DNA of 34,105 bases from Porphyrobacter sp. (lineage in GTDB: Bacteria; Pseudomonadota; Alphaproteobacteria; Sphingomonadales; Sphingomonadaceae), in the NCBI GenBank assembly GCA_013911835.1, contig JACESM010000007.1, forward strand, positions 1-34,105, given 5' to 3'. The notes beneath the pieces are model-generated. The model made no database searches, was not told where the DNA came from, and worked only from the letters and a program-made list of their open reading frames with translations. The position numbers and the translations under genes were made by a program. Positions 1 to 8,662 of the stretch are shown here, piece after piece (positions within the stretch are counted from its first letter, which is position 1; each line of letters begins with the position of its first letter).

Positions 1-52
1 GCGCGGGCAATGCCGCTAAGTAGGGGGCGCAAAGCGTAAACGGGATCACGTA

Positions 53-835
53 ATGGCGACCTTCACTCTCCCCAAGAACTCCAAGATCAGCCCCACTGGC
101 AAGACGCACAAGGCCGAGGGTGGCTCGCGGCTGAAGTCGTTCAAGATCTACCGCTATGATCCCGACTCTGGCCAGAACCCGCGTTACGACAAGTTCGAGA
201 TCGATCTCGACCAATGCGGGCCGATGGTCCTCGACGCGCTGTTCAAGATCAAGAACGAGATCGACCCGACGCTGACCTTCCGCCGTTCGTGCCGCGAGGG
301 GATCTGCGGGTCGTGTTCGATGAACATGAACGGCAAGAACGGCCTCGCCTGCACCACCGCGATCGAGGACCTGAAGGGCGAGATCCGCATCACGCCGCTG
401 CCGCACATGGACGTGATCAAGGATCTGGTGCCGGACTTCACGCATTTCTACGCGCAGTACGCCAGCATCCGCCCGTGGCTCCAGACCGTGAGCCCGACGC
501 CAAGCGGCAAGGAGCGGCTGCAATCGCCCGAGCAGCGCGAGAAGCTCGACGGCCTCTACGAGTGCATCCTGTGCGCCTGCTGCTCGACGAGCTGCCCGAG
601 CTATTGGTGGAACTCCGACAAGTTCCTCGGCCCGGCGATCCTGCTTCAGGCCTATCGCTGGCTCGCCGACAGCCGCGACGAGATGACCGGAGAGCGGCTC
701 GACGATCTGGAAGACCCTTTCCGCCTCTATCGCTGCCACACCATCATGAACTGCGCCAATGTCTGCCCCAAGGGCCTCAGCCCCGCCAAGGCCATCGCTG
801 AAACCAAGAAGATGATGGCTGAGCGGGCGATCTGA
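53..835 (+). CDS. sdhB: Succinate dehydrogenase iron-sulfur subunit
   Basis: Iron-sulfur subunit of respiratory complex II. It passes electrons from the FAD of SdhA to ubiquinone at the inner membrane. The 260-aa length is normal for the family. Cys80, Cys85, Cys88 and Cys100 form the plant-type 2Fe-2S motif ([10 protein letters not shown]...NGLAC). Cys171/174/177/181 ([11 protein letters not shown]) and Cys228/234/238 ([11 protein letters not shown]) supply the 4Fe-4S and 3Fe-4S centres. The conserved SYWW next to the second cluster is near the quinone site in known complexes. The ATG start follows a weak GGGA. The other sdh genes would be expected upstream, beyond the window edge; the first 52 bases show no recognisable SdhA end. 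The next gene starts 4 bases after the stop, suggesting co-transcription. Confidence 0.97.
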   Translation: MATFTLPKNSKISPTGKTHKAEGGSRLKSFKIYRYDPDSGQNPRYDKFEIDLDQCGPMVLDALFKIKNEIDPTLTFRRSCREGICGSCSMNMNGKNGLACTTAIEDLKGEIRITPLPHMDVIKDLVPDFTHFYAQYASIRPWLQTVSPTPSGKERLQSPEQREKLDGLYECILCACCSTSCPSYWWNSDKFLGPAILLQAYRWLADSRDEMTGERLDDLEDPFRLYRCHTIMNCANVCPKGLSPAKAIAETKKMMAERAI

Positions 836-839
836 TCCG

Positions 840-1301
840 GTGAGCTTCAAGGACGAGGTGTTCGAGCACGGGCCGTGTCCGGACAACCCGGGCTGGCACC
901 GCTGGGACTTGAAGGACGAAACGCTGTTCAACGGCGCGGTGATGGGCAAGCTCATCACCCGCGTCGATGATGACGGGAAGGCGCGGCTGCGGATGTTCCC
1001 CGAGCGGCGTCACATGAACCTGCAGGGCGTGATCCACGGCGCGGTGACGCTGTCGCTGATCGACATCGCGCTGTTCGTGACCATGCACCGGATCGGCACC
1101 GGCAACGCAGGCCCCTCGGTCACGCTCGAGCTTTCGACGCAGTTCGTGGGCGGCGGCGATCCCGAGCGGGTGATGGATGCGGTGACCGAGATCGTGCGCG
1201 AGACCGGCAAGCTGGTCTTCATCCGCGGGCTGGTGGTGCAAGGCGAGGACACTGTGGCGAGCTTCTCGGGCATCGTGCGCAAGATGCAGCCGCGGGGCTG
1301 A
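840..1301 (+). CDS. PaaI-family hotdog thioesterase
   Basis: A 153-aa single-domain hotdog protein, probably an acyl-CoA thioesterase of the PaaI family. Such enzymes hydrolyse acyl- or aryl-CoA thioesters in the cytoplasm as homotetramers. The segment NLQGVIHGAVTLSLIDIAL matches the helix that carries the catalytic Asp/Glu and follows the HGG-like turn. A second conserved strand is seen around TLELSTQFVGGG. The GTG start is 4 bases after the sdhB stop and the stop is 1 base from the zapE start, so the three genes probably form one transcript. The substrate cannot be told from the sequence. Confidence 0.85.
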   Translation: MSFKDEVFEHGPCPDNPGWHRWDLKDETLFNGAVMGKLITRVDDDGKARLRMFPERRHMNLQGVIHGAVTLSLIDIALFVTMHRIGTGNAGPSVTLELSTQFVGGGDPERVMDAVTEIVRETGKLVFIRGLVVQGEDTVASFSGIVRKMQPRG

Positions 1302-1302
1302 G

Positions 1303-2421
1303 GTGTCGGGCCTCCTCGCCCGCTACGACGCGCTGATCGCCAGCGGCGAACTGCGCGCCGACCCCGACCAGCGCGCCGCGGCCGAGCGGCTGGCACGGCT
1401 TCAGGACGAGCTGGAAGCGCCGCCGCCCTCGCCCGGGCTGTTCGGCAAGCTCTTCGGCAGCAAGCCCGCCATGACCCCGCGCGGGGTCTATCTGTGGGGC
1501 GGCGTCGGGCGCGGCAAGTCGATGCTGATGGACCTCTTCGTCGAGACGCTCGGCATCGCCAAGAAGCGCCGCGTCCACTTCCACGCCTTCATGCTCGAAC
1601 TCGATCGCCACCTCGGCGAAGCGCGCAAGGCCGAGCGGCAGGATCCGCTGATGCACGTCGCGCTGACGATGGCTCCGCAAGTGCGCTGCCTCGCCTTTGA
1701 CGAGATGGTGGTGAACAACACCGCCGATGCCGCGATCATGGGCCGCTTCTTCACCGCGCTGATGGAGGCTGGCACGGTGATCGTCACCACCTCCAACCGT
1801 CCGCCGCGCGATCTCTACAAGGACGGGCTCAACCGCGCGCTGTTCCTGCCCTTCATCGCTCTGGTCGAGGCGCGGATGGACGTGCTGAGCCTCAATGGCC
1901 CGACCGACTACCGGCTCGACCGCATCGGCGACCTTGCGACCTGGCACGCGCCGCTCGGCGATGCGGCGACCGCAAAGGTCCGCGAGGCCTTTTTCCGCCT
2001 CACCGACTTCGATCCCGACGATGCGGCCAACGTGCCGAGCGGCGAGCTCGACCTTGGCGGCGGGCGCAGCCTGCATGTGCCCAAGAGCCTCAAGGGGGTG
2101 GGCGTGTTCAGCTTCAAGAAGCTGTGCGCCGCCAACCGCGGCGCGGCGGACTACCTCGCCATCGCCCGAGCCTTCCACACCGTGATCCTCGTCGGCATCC
2201 CCCGGATGGGGCCGGAGAACAGGAACGAGGCGATCCGCTTCACCAAGCTGATCGACGCGCTCTACGAGCACCGGGTGAAGCTGTTCACCGCCGCCGCCGC
2301 GCAGCCGGAAGAGCTCTATCAGGCGGGCGACGGCGCCTTCGAATTCGAACGCACGGTGAGCCGCCTCAATGAAATGCAGAGCGAGGACTACATGGCACTC
2401 GGCCACGGGACGGAGGGCTAG
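1303..2421 (+). CDS. zapE: Cell division protein ZapE (AFG1-like ATPase)
   Basis: A 372-aa P-loop ATPase of the AFG1/ZapE family. In E. coli ZapE associates with the Z-ring and destabilises FtsZ polymers; mitochondrial AFG1/LACE1 is a homologue. The Walker A motif is GGVGRGKS (about residues 66-73) and the Walker B is CLAFDE (about 129-134). A sensor-type TSNRPP segment follows, and the C-terminus has the family's IPRMGPENRNEAIRF block. Length is normal for alphaproteobacterial members. The GTG start lies one base after the thioesterase stop, and adjacency to sdhB is probably simple operon linkage. The gene is convergent with the exopolysaccharide operon, and the 124-base gap holds two strong palindromes. 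Confidence 0.93.
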   Translation: MSGLLARYDALIASGELRADPDQRAAAERLARLQDELEAPPPSPGLFGKLFGSKPAMTPRGVYLWGGVGRGKSMLMDLFVETLGIAKKRRVHFHAFMLELDRHLGEARKAERQDPLMHVALTMAPQVRCLAFDEMVVNNTADAAIMGRFFTALMEAGTVIVTTSNRPPRDLYKDGLNRALFLPFIALVEARMDVLSLNGPTDYRLDRIGDLATWHAPLGDAATAKVREAFFRLTDFDPDDAANVPSGELDLGGGRSLHVPKSLKGVGVFSFKKLCAANRGAADYLAIARAFHTVILVGIPRMGPENRNEAIRFTKLIDALYEHRVKLFTAAAAQPEELYQAGDGAFEFERTVSRLNEMQSEDYMALGHGTEG

Positions 2422-2545
2422 AACCTTCCTCCGTTCGCCCTGAGCCGAAAAAGCCCTTCCCCTTGGGGAAGGGTTGGGATGGGGGTTCGACGGTTGATAG
2501 GGCGGAGCCCCCACCCCCGGCCCCTCCCCAAGGGGAGGGGAGAAG
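2422..2545. repeat. Convergent intergenic region with two REP-like palindromes
   Basis: Between the stops of zapE (+) and the amidotransferase (-) are two near-identical perfect inverted repeats. One at 2454-2473 has a CCCTTCCCC arm and the other at 2521-2540 has a CCCCTCCCC arm; each has a 2-base centre. A further C-rich/G-rich pairing spans 2475-2515. They lack a run of T on either side, so they are not textbook intrinsic terminators. Their position suggests a bidirectional stop or mRNA-end stabiliser. Similar arms occur in the repeat at 26701-26824. The two short ORFs predicted here (105 aa and 60 aa) are composed of this repeat and are not credible genes. Confidence 0.7.
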
Positions 2546-4441
2546 TTACCCGCTCACTCCCAACTGCCCCAGCGACTTCTCCAGCATCAACAGCTGCCAC
2601 AGAGTGCGCGAATGGTCGGCGCGGCCTGCGATGTGGGCCTCGGCCAGCGCGTTGATGGCTTGCGGCTGGAAGAACCCGGTCTGCGCGAGGCTCCCCGTGG
2701 CGATCCCCCGCGATGTGTCAGCGAGCGGCCCCCTCAGCCATTCGGCAATGGGCGTGACGAAGCCCTGCTTGGGGCGGTAGAGAATGTCATTCGGGAGATA
2801 GCGTTCGAGGCTTTTCTTGAGCAGGTATTTGCCCACGCTCCCGCGCACCCGCATCCCTTCGGGCAGGCGCGCGGCGAACTCCACCAACCGGTGGTCGAGC
2901 AGCGGCTCACGCGCTTCAAGGCTCACCGCCATGCTGGTGCGGTCGACCTTGGTGAGAATATCGCCGGGCATCCAGAAGGTGAGGTCGGCATATTGCGCCC
3001 GGTCGAGGCCAGAGCGGCCCGGTGCCGCGCGCATCAGGGCGATAAGCTCGTCCTCGGCGCGAAAGCCCGCAAGGCTGGCGGCGAAGCTGTCCGAATAGAG
3101 CGCACGGCGCGCGCCCGGCAGGGTCACCGAAAGCCCGCGCGCATAGCCCTGCTCGCCGCTCTCGGCCAAGGCCAGCAAGGTCGCCTTGGCGCGCAGGGGA
3201 CGCGGAGCCCAGCCGGCCTTGGGCCATGCGCGGCCCAATGCGCCGAACAGCGGCGCGCGAAGGCCCGCAGGCAGAATGCCGCGCGCCCGCTCCTCGTGGT
3301 GGTGGAACACCTGCCGGCGGTAGCCGCCAAACGCCTCGTCCGCCCCGTCGCCCGAGAGCGCCACGGTCACCCGCTCGCGCGCCAGCTGGCACACGCGCCA
3401 TGTCGGCAGCGCCGAGGCATCGGCGAAGGGCTCGTCGAACATCGCGGCAAGCTGGTCGATGGCGGCGAAGTCGTCGGTCGCGACGATCCGCTCCTGATGG
3501 TCCGCGCCGAACCTGGCGGCGACTTGGCGGGCGTAGGAGGTCTCGTCATAGGCCGCGACATCGAAGCCGATCGAGCAGGTCTGCACCGGAGCCGCGCTCG
3601 CCTCGGCCATCAGCGCGACCACGCCCGAGCTGTCGACGCCCCCCGAAAGGAACGCGCCCAATGGCACATCGGCGACCATGCGCGAACGCACGCCTTCCCG
3701 CAGCAGGTGGACGAGCTGGGCGGACAGATCAGCCTCGCTCCCGCGCTCGCGCTCGGTGAAGGATATGTCCCACCAACGCTGGGGACGGCCCGTCGCTTTG
3801 CCCTGCTCCAGCAGCCAGAAGTGGCCTGCCGGGAGCTTCTCGACGCCCGCCAGAATCGCGTGGCTGTCGGGCACATAGCCCCACGCCATATAGGCCTCGA
3901 TCGCCTGCGGGTTGACCCGACGGCGCAGTTGCGGGTGGGCCAGCAGGCCCTTCAATTCCGAGGCGAAGGCGATGCTGCCGTCTGACAGATGCGCGAGGAA
4001 CAGCGGCTTCACCCCGAAGCGGTCGCGCGCCAGAAACAGGCGGCGTGTGGCGAGGTCGAAGATCGCGAAGGCGAACATGCCGTCCAGTCGCGAGAGGCAA
4101 TCCGGCCCCCACTTCTGCCACGCCGCAAGGATCACCTCGGTGTCGCCATTGGTGCGGAAGGTGAAGCCCGCTTGCTCGAGCTCGCGCCGCAGCTCGCGGA
4201 AATTGTAGATCTCGCCGTTGAAGACGATCACCGCGCGCCCGTCGGCGGCATGCATCGGCTGGGGGGAACCCGCGACGTCGATGATCGACAGGCGGCGATG
4301 GCCGAGGCCCACGCCGTGATCGGTCCACACCCCCGCCCCGTCAGGCCCGCGATGCGCCAGCGCGTCGCACATCCGGACGACCCGCGCAGGGTCGACCGGC
4401 TTGGGCGTTTCGGCATGGAAAATCCCGGCAATCCCGCACAT
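2546..4441 (-). CDS. Exosortase A-associated asparagine synthase-like amidotransferase
   Basis: A 631-aa class II glutamine amidotransferase/asparagine synthase, the type found in XrtA (exosortase A) exopolysaccharide loci. The N-terminal Cys2 nucleophile (MCGIAGIFH), RGPDG and NGEIYNF define the glutaminase domain (about 1-200). SGGVDSS (266-272) and a later LSGDGADEAFGGYRR define the ATP-pyrophosphatase synthase domain. Both active sites look intact. In these loci the enzyme is thought to amidate a sugar acid or other polymer component rather than make asparagine, but the substrate is not established. It is the last gene of the leftward operon, 12 bases after xrtA. A general asnB role is the alternative; the location argues against it. 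Confidence 0.92.
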   Translation of the reverse strand: MCGIAGIFHAETPKPVDPARVVRMCDALAHRGPDGAGVWTDHGVGLGHRRLSIIDVAGSPQPMHAADGRAVIVFNGEIYNFRELRRELEQAGFTFRTNGDTEVILAAWQKWGPDCLSRLDGMFAFAIFDLATRRLFLARDRFGVKPLFLAHLSDGSIAFASELKGLLAHPQLRRRVNPQAIEAYMAWGYVPDSHAILAGVEKLPAGHFWLLEQGKATGRPQRWWDISFTERERGSEADLSAQLVHLLREGVRSRMVADVPLGAFLSGGVDSSGVVALMAEASAAPVQTCSIGFDVAAYDETSYARQVAARFGADHQERIVATDDFAAIDQLAAMFDEPFADASALPTWRVCQLARERVTVALSGDGADEAFGGYRRQVFHHHEERARGILPAGLRAPLFGALGRAWPKAGWAPRPLRAKATLLALAESGEQGYARGLSVTLPGARRALYSDSFAASLAGFRAEDELIALMRAAPGRSGLDRAQYADLTFWMPGDILTKVDRTSMAVSLEAREPLLDHRLVEFAARLPEGMRVRGSVGKYLLKKSLERYLPNDILYRPKQGFVTPIAEWLRGPLADTSRGIATGSLAQTGFFQPQAINALAEAHIAGRADHSRTLWQLLMLEKSLGQLGVSG

Positions 4442-4453
4442 CGTTCTTGCCGC

Positions 4454-5458
4454 CTATAGCAGCATCGAAAGCGCGGCAACGCTCGCAAGGGCGATGATCG
4501 CGGCAGCGGCGCTTCTCGGCGCAAAGGTCACCGCTTCGAAACGGCGCACCCAGCCCCAGCGCGCGATTTCGGCAAGCGACCAGCCATATTCCTCGGGCTC
4601 GCGCTCGACAAAGCGCCACGCCGCGCCGAGCAGCACCGCGATGACGATGGCGAAGAACACCCAGCCATAGACGATATGGTCGAACCCGGTCGCCTTCTCG
4701 GCGCCCACATATTGCGCGACATAGATCGTCGCCCAGGCGCGCACGCCGTTGGCGAGTATGGGAACGATGACGCAGGCGGCCATGAAGCCGGCGCGCGTCC
4801 GCCAACGATTGAAGCGGGTGGCGCAGACCAGCGCGCCCAGCGTCACCATCGCGATCAGGAACTTCACGCCCGAACAGGCCTCGGCGACGATGAACAGGCC
4901 TGCGGGGGTATCGATGTAGATGCCGTCGATCCGCGCAGGCACGCCGCTCGCGTGGGTGAGCGCGATGGCGATCTCGGCGGTGATCGACTGGAGCGGAGGG
5001 ATGATCTCGTCGCCGAAGGGCACGAGGAAGGCGGCAAAGGCGATGGGGAGCGCAAGGACAAGGCTGGCGCGCAGGCCGAGGATGGTCACTGCGGCGGCTT
5101 GCAGGGCAGCGACCGCGCCGACCTGTGCGACAAGGTTGATCCCGGTTCCTTCGCCCGCGCGCCACATCGCAAGGCCTGCCGCCACGCCAAGCAGGCCGGG
5201 AAGGAAGGGCTGCGGGGCGAGCCGTGTCAGCTCCTCCTCCTTCAATGCCACCAGCCATGCGGTGATCAGGGGGACAAGCAGCAAGTGGTTGTAGGTGTCG
5301 ATGTTCCACCATTGGTGCGCCATGGCTGCCCACGCGCTCATCGTGGCAAGCACCAGCGCAAGCATTGCCACCGCCAGCGCCGCCAGCGGCGCGCGCCATG
5401 CGGCGGGGATGCGCAATCCGGCGCGCGGACTGGGAAGCGCGGCGGTCTCAGGCGGCAT
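4454..5458 (-). CDS. xrtA: Exosortase A (XrtA)
   Basis: Polytopic inner-membrane cysteine transpeptidase that processes PEP-CTERM sorting signals on secreted proteins. The conserved catalytic set is present: Cys195 in EACSGVKF, Arg240 in NGVRAW and His261 in FDHIVYG. About eight hydrophobic segments are visible. I chose the ATG at 5458 (334 aa) because GGGAGG lies 9 bases upstream and it overlaps the preceding gene by 11 bases. The ORF-track start at 5506 would add 16 non-hydrophobic residues and overlap by 59 bases. After His261 there is only a short amphipathic stretch and one terminal hydrophobic segment. The periplasmic EpsI-type domain that is fused or adjacent in many XrtA loci is absent. 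Confidence 0.9.
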   Translation of the reverse strand: MPPETAALPSPRAGLRIPAAWRAPLAALAVAMLALVLATMSAWAAMAHQWWNIDTYNHLLLVPLITAWLVALKEEELTRLAPQPFLPGLLGVAAGLAMWRAGEGTGINLVAQVGAVAALQAAAVTILGLRASLVLALPIAFAAFLVPFGDEIIPPLQSITAEIAIALTHASGVPARIDGIYIDTPAGLFIVAEACSGVKFLIAMVTLGALVCATRFNRWRTRAGFMAACVIVPILANGVRAWATIYVAQYVGAEKATGFDHIVYGWVFFAIVIAVLLGAAWRFVEREPEEYGWSLAEIARWGWVRRFEAVTFAPRSAAAAIIALASVAALSMLL

Positions 5459-6668
5459 GGCGACGGCCCTCCCCGCGCCCGCCGATGAGTTCGCCGAGCA
5501 GAGCAAGCATCGCCTCCCACCCGTGGTGGCAGAGCACGAAGTCGCGCGCGGCAGCGCCGATGCGGGCGGCGGCCTCGCGGTCAGCGATAAGGTCGGCGAT
5601 ACGTGCGGCCATCGCCTCGGGGTCGGGCGGGCAGACGATCCAATGCGTCCCGTCCTCGGCCGCGATACCCGTCGCGGCGTCGGGGGTGAGCACCACGGGC
5701 CGGGCCATCGCCATCGCCTCGAGCACCTTGTTCTGCACCCCGCGCGCGATCAGCAGCGGGGCGAGCACGGCGTCGGCGGCGGCGATGAAGGGTCGGACGT
5801 CGGGCACCGCGCCCCACACGCGCACACCCGGTGCGCCGTCCAGCGCCATCAGCGCGCGGGTGGGATTGCGGCCGACGACATGGAACATCGCCCCCGGCAA
5901 ACGCGTGCGCAGGCGCGGCAGCAGCGCCTCGATCACCCAAAGCGCGGCCTGCTCGTTGGGGCGGTAATCCATCTGCCCGGTGAAGACGAAATGCGGCTCC
6001 GAACCCTCCGTCAGGGCGGGGTGCGGCGTGGCGACGGCCGGATCGAAGAAGGCCGCGTCGATCCCGTTGCCGATCACCTGCACATTGACGCTGGCAGACG
6101 CGGCAAGCCGGCTGCGGTAGAGCGCGGCTTCGGCTTCGGAGATCAGGATGGTCGCATCCGCCCGCCGCCCGAGCCGCTCCTCCTCCGCCGCCAGCAGCCG
6201 CGCCTCGCGGGCATTGAGCCACACGCGCTCTCCGGCCATGGCGTAGGCTTCGAACTTGGCGCTGTCGACGTCGCACAGGTCGATCACCACCGGCCCGGCG
6301 AAGTCATCAGGAACATATTGCCCCATCTGCCCCGAGAAGACGACGATCGCCTCCACGCTCTCGCGCGCGATGGTCTGGCGCACCCATCGCTCAAGCGGGC
6401 GGCTGTGGAAGGCGGTGAGGCTGACCGGCTTGCCCGAGAGCACCGCTTGCACCCCTGCGAGCGGCAGCGGCTTGGTGCGCGCTGCCACGTGCGCCGAAGC
6501 CGAGACAGCGGCAAGCGCCCGCTCGGCCGCCGCATCGCGCTCCCCGAAGCATCCGACATGGACAGGGCCGAGCTTCGCCAGCGCCTTCAGCAAGTGGTGC
6601 GAGCGGATGCGGTCGCCCCGGTCGGGCGGGAACGGCACGCGGTGGGCGAGGAACAGGATGCCGGGCAT
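5448..6668 (-). CDS. XrtA/PEP-CTERM-associated glycosyltransferase (GT4-like)
   Basis: A 406-aa GT-B fold glycosyltransferase of the family restricted to XrtA/PEP-CTERM loci, expected to add a sugar to the exopolysaccharide repeat unit on the cytoplasmic face of the membrane. The N-terminal MPGILFLAHRVPFPPDRGDRIRS is the typical acceptor-domain start with the glycine-rich loop. The C-terminal domain carries the nucleotide-sugar region, with VFTGQMDYRPN, VVGRNP and a PLLIARGVQNKVLEAMAMARPVV-type EX7E-like segment. The ATG start is 12 bases after the FemAB-like gene stop, and the 3' end overlaps xrtA. The donor sugar cannot be inferred. Confidence 0.9.
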   Translation of the reverse strand: MPGILFLAHRVPFPPDRGDRIRSHHLLKALAKLGPVHVGCFGERDAAAERALAAVSASAHVAARTKPLPLAGVQAVLSGKPVSLTAFHSRPLERWVRQTIARESVEAIVVFSGQMGQYVPDDFAGPVVIDLCDVDSAKFEAYAMAGERVWLNAREARLLAAEEERLGRRADATILISEAEAALYRSRLAASASVNVQVIGNGIDAAFFDPAVATPHPALTEGSEPHFVFTGQMDYRPNEQAALWVIEALLPRLRTRLPGAMFHVVGRNPTRALMALDGAPGVRVWGAVPDVRPFIAAADAVLAPLLIARGVQNKVLEAMAMARPVVLTPDAATGIAAEDGTHWIVCPPDPEAMAARIADLIADREAAARIGAAARDFVLCHHGWEAMLALLGELIGGRGEGRRHAA

Positions 6669-6680
6669 CAGGCGAGCCCC

Positions 6681-7742
6681 CTATGCCAGCCCACGCGCGA
6701 TCCACGGCCCCAGAGTGTTGGCGAGCGGCAGCGGCAGCTTCTTCCACAGCTCGATCTTGCGGCTGTAGCTCGCGTCGGTCGGATCGATGTTGCGCGCAGC
6801 GGCCCCCGGCGCAGTCCATGCGGCATAGGTCAGCGGCTGCGGATCGAAGCCCCAGTTCTTCTTGAAGCTGAAAGGCCCGCTGCCGGTCTTGGAGCGGCCG
6901 AAGTCGAAGCGCTCCATTCCCTTGCGCCGGGCATGGAGCATCAGCTCGTAATACATCACCTCGTTCGCGCGCGCGACGCGCGCTTCGAACACCCCGCCGC
7001 CCCAGAAGGGCAGCACCGCGCCTGCGTGGTAGAAGTTGAGCACGCTCGCCAGCGGCCTGTTGCCCTGCCACACGGTGAGGATGTCGCTGCTGTCCGGGAA
7101 AGCATCCAGCATTGCGGCGAACAGGCGCTTCGGGAAGACCGGCGTGCCAAGATTGCGCACGCTCGCGCTGTAGCAGGCGTAGTGGGCGGCAAGATCGCTC
7201 GGCCCGCGCCCCACGCTCACACGGTGGCCGAAGCCGAGGCCCTTGCGCACCTCGGCGCGCGCCTTGCGCGGGATGGCGAGGAGTTCGGCCTCGTCATCAG
7301 CGGCCAGCATCCGTTCAAAGCCGCAATGCCTGTTGGCCCAGCTGTCCCAGCCTGCGGGCACCGGGCCGCCGCGCAGCTCGATCCCGGCAAAGCCGCCGCT
7401 TGCGGCATGGGCCTCAGCCTCTGCGGCGAGCGCCTGTGCTGCCGGCTCGCCGGTCGCCAGAATGCCCCCGCCAACCCCGAACCCGCTCGATACCAGTGCC
7501 TTGCCGAACAGCGCCGAACGCACCTGGGTGAGCGGCAGCCAGCCCGTGACCGTGCCCATCCGCTCGGCCACCAGCCCGGCGGCGCGCTGGCCGGTTCCGG
7601 CCTCGACGCCGCGTAGCCACGCCGGACGGTGGAACAGGCTGCCGCCTTGCCCGGCAACAAAGGCCTCGATCCGGCGCACCTCGTCCGCATCGCGGAAATC
7701 GAGCGCGCGCACGGCGATCCCGGCTTTCACCGGCGCGTTCAT
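6681..7742 (-). CDS. FemAB-family XrtA/PEP-CTERM-associated transferase
   Basis: A 353-aa protein of the FemAB/GNAT-fold family that accompanies XrtA exopolysaccharide loci. FemAB proteins transfer aminoacyl or acyl groups to cell-envelope acceptors. Visible conserved blocks are SLFHRPAWLRGVEAGTG near the N-terminus, VSSGFGVGGGI, and the C-terminal ERFDFGRSKTGSGPFSFKKNWG that is characteristic of this group. The ORF track begins at 8117, but the credible start is the ATG at 7742, whose ATGA overlaps the TGA of the upstream deacetylase by 4 bases. The upstream extension is an out-of-frame reading of that gene. Acceptor and donor are unknown. Confidence 0.9.
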   Translation of the reverse strand: MNAPVKAGIAVRALDFRDADEVRRIEAFVAGQGGSLFHRPAWLRGVEAGTGQRAAGLVAERMGTVTGWLPLTQVRSALFGKALVSSGFGVGGGILATGEPAAQALAAEAEAHAASGGFAGIELRGGPVPAGWDSWANRHCGFERMLAADDEAELLAIPRKARAEVRKGLGFGHRVSVGRGPSDLAAHYACYSASVRNLGTPVFPKRLFAAMLDAFPDSSDILTVWQGNRPLASVLNFYHAGAVLPFWGGGVFEARVARANEVMYYELMLHARRKGMERFDFGRSKTGSGPFSFKKNWGFDPQPLTYAAWTAPGAAARNIDPTDASYSRKIELWKKLPLPLANTLGPWIARGLA

Positions 7743-8659
7743 GCTGCGGCCTCCTCCGCAGGAGCGGGCAGCACCAGATCGACCGCCCGCGCGGCCTCGC
7801 GGTGGGCGATCATGTCCATCCGCCCCCAGCGGAATTCGTGGACCAGCGCGCGCAGCTTGCCCGCCATCTGCGCAAGGCCGGTATAGTGCCGGAAGCGTGA
7901 GCGCAGGGGGGCATGGCCGACGCGGGGCTGATCGGGATCGACCTCCCACGGGTGGAAATAGAACACCGCCGGACGCTCCTCGCGGCGGTTGACCTGCCGG
8001 ATCGCCCAGCGCGAGAAGGCATAGGGCAGCACGCGGAAGAAGCCCCCGCCGCCTGCCGCCACGCGCCGGCCGCCGAGGATCGCGGTGGTCACCGGAATCT
8101 CGATCATCGAAGACCACGGCAGCGGGCGGAAGGCGAAGCGCGGCGCTTCGGGCCAGCCATAGTGATCGTGCGTGACCGGCGCGACGCTGGAGGAATAGGC
8201 ATAGCCCTGCTCGGCCAGCTCGGCAAAAGCCCAGGGGGTGCGCTGATCGATCGAGAAGCTCGGCGCGCGGTAGCCCGTCACCGCCACCCCGGCCGCGTCC
8301 TCGAGAATTTTGCGCGCCTTGCGGATATCCTCGGCGAATTCGGCCCGCGTGAAGGTGAACACCCGCGCGTGGTCATAGCCGTGGCTGGCGATCTCGTGCC
8401 CGGCATCGACGATCCGGCGGATCATGTTCGGATGGCGCTTGGCCACCCAGCCCAGCGTGAAGAAGGTCGCGCTGACATCGGCCTCGGCGAAGAGGTCGAT
8501 CACGCGGTAGACATTGTCCTCGACGCGGGTCTTGATCCCGTCCCATTCGCCGCGCGCAATCACGTTCTCGAAGGCACCGACCTGGAACCAGTCCTCGACA
8601 TCGACCGACAGGCCGTTGACGACGGATGCGGGCGAAGGATCGGGAAAGGGCGCGTTCAT
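7739..8659 (-). CDS. XrtA system polysaccharide deacetylase
   Basis: A 306-aa NodB-homology carbohydrate esterase (CE4-like). It likely removes acetyl groups from N-acetylated sugars of the nascent polymer. The metal and base residues are visible: DVED at 20-23, His92 and His96 in SHGYDH, Arg130 in GYRAPSFS, and His235 in FYFHPWE. A C-terminal extension typical of the XrtA-associated group follows (about 240-306). No signal peptide is apparent, so cytoplasmic action is likely unless export is unconventional. The start is 3 bases after the ATPase stop, and the stop overlaps the FemAB-like start (ATGA), implying translational coupling. Confidence 0.93.
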   Translation of the reverse strand: MNAPFPDPSPASVVNGLSVDVEDWFQVGAFENVIARGEWDGIKTRVEDNVYRVIDLFAEADVSATFFTLGWVAKRHPNMIRRIVDAGHEIASHGYDHARVFTFTRAEFAEDIRKARKILEDAAGVAVTGYRAPSFSIDQRTPWAFAELAEQGYAYSSSVAPVTHDHYGWPEAPRFAFRPLPWSSMIEIPVTTAILGGRRVAAGGGGFFRVLPYAFSRWAIRQVNRREERPAVFYFHPWEVDPDQPRVGHAPLRSRFRHYTGLAQMAGKLRALVHEFRWGRMDMIAHREAARAVDLVLPAPAEEAAA

Positions 8660-8662
8660 GGC

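Noticed and set aside
1219-2514. 431-aa - strand ORF opposite zapE
   Set aside because: Shadow of zapE that also reads through the palindromic intergenic repeat.
2463-2780. 105-aa ORF after zapE
   Set aside because: Built from the palindromic repeat and antisense to the amidotransferase C-terminus.
5295-7616. 773-aa + strand ORF
   Set aside because: Antisense to xrtA, the glycosyltransferase and the FemAB-like gene, all with clear motifs. Its sequence is Arg/His/Gly/Ala-rich with no family features, as expected from high third-position GC on the other strand.
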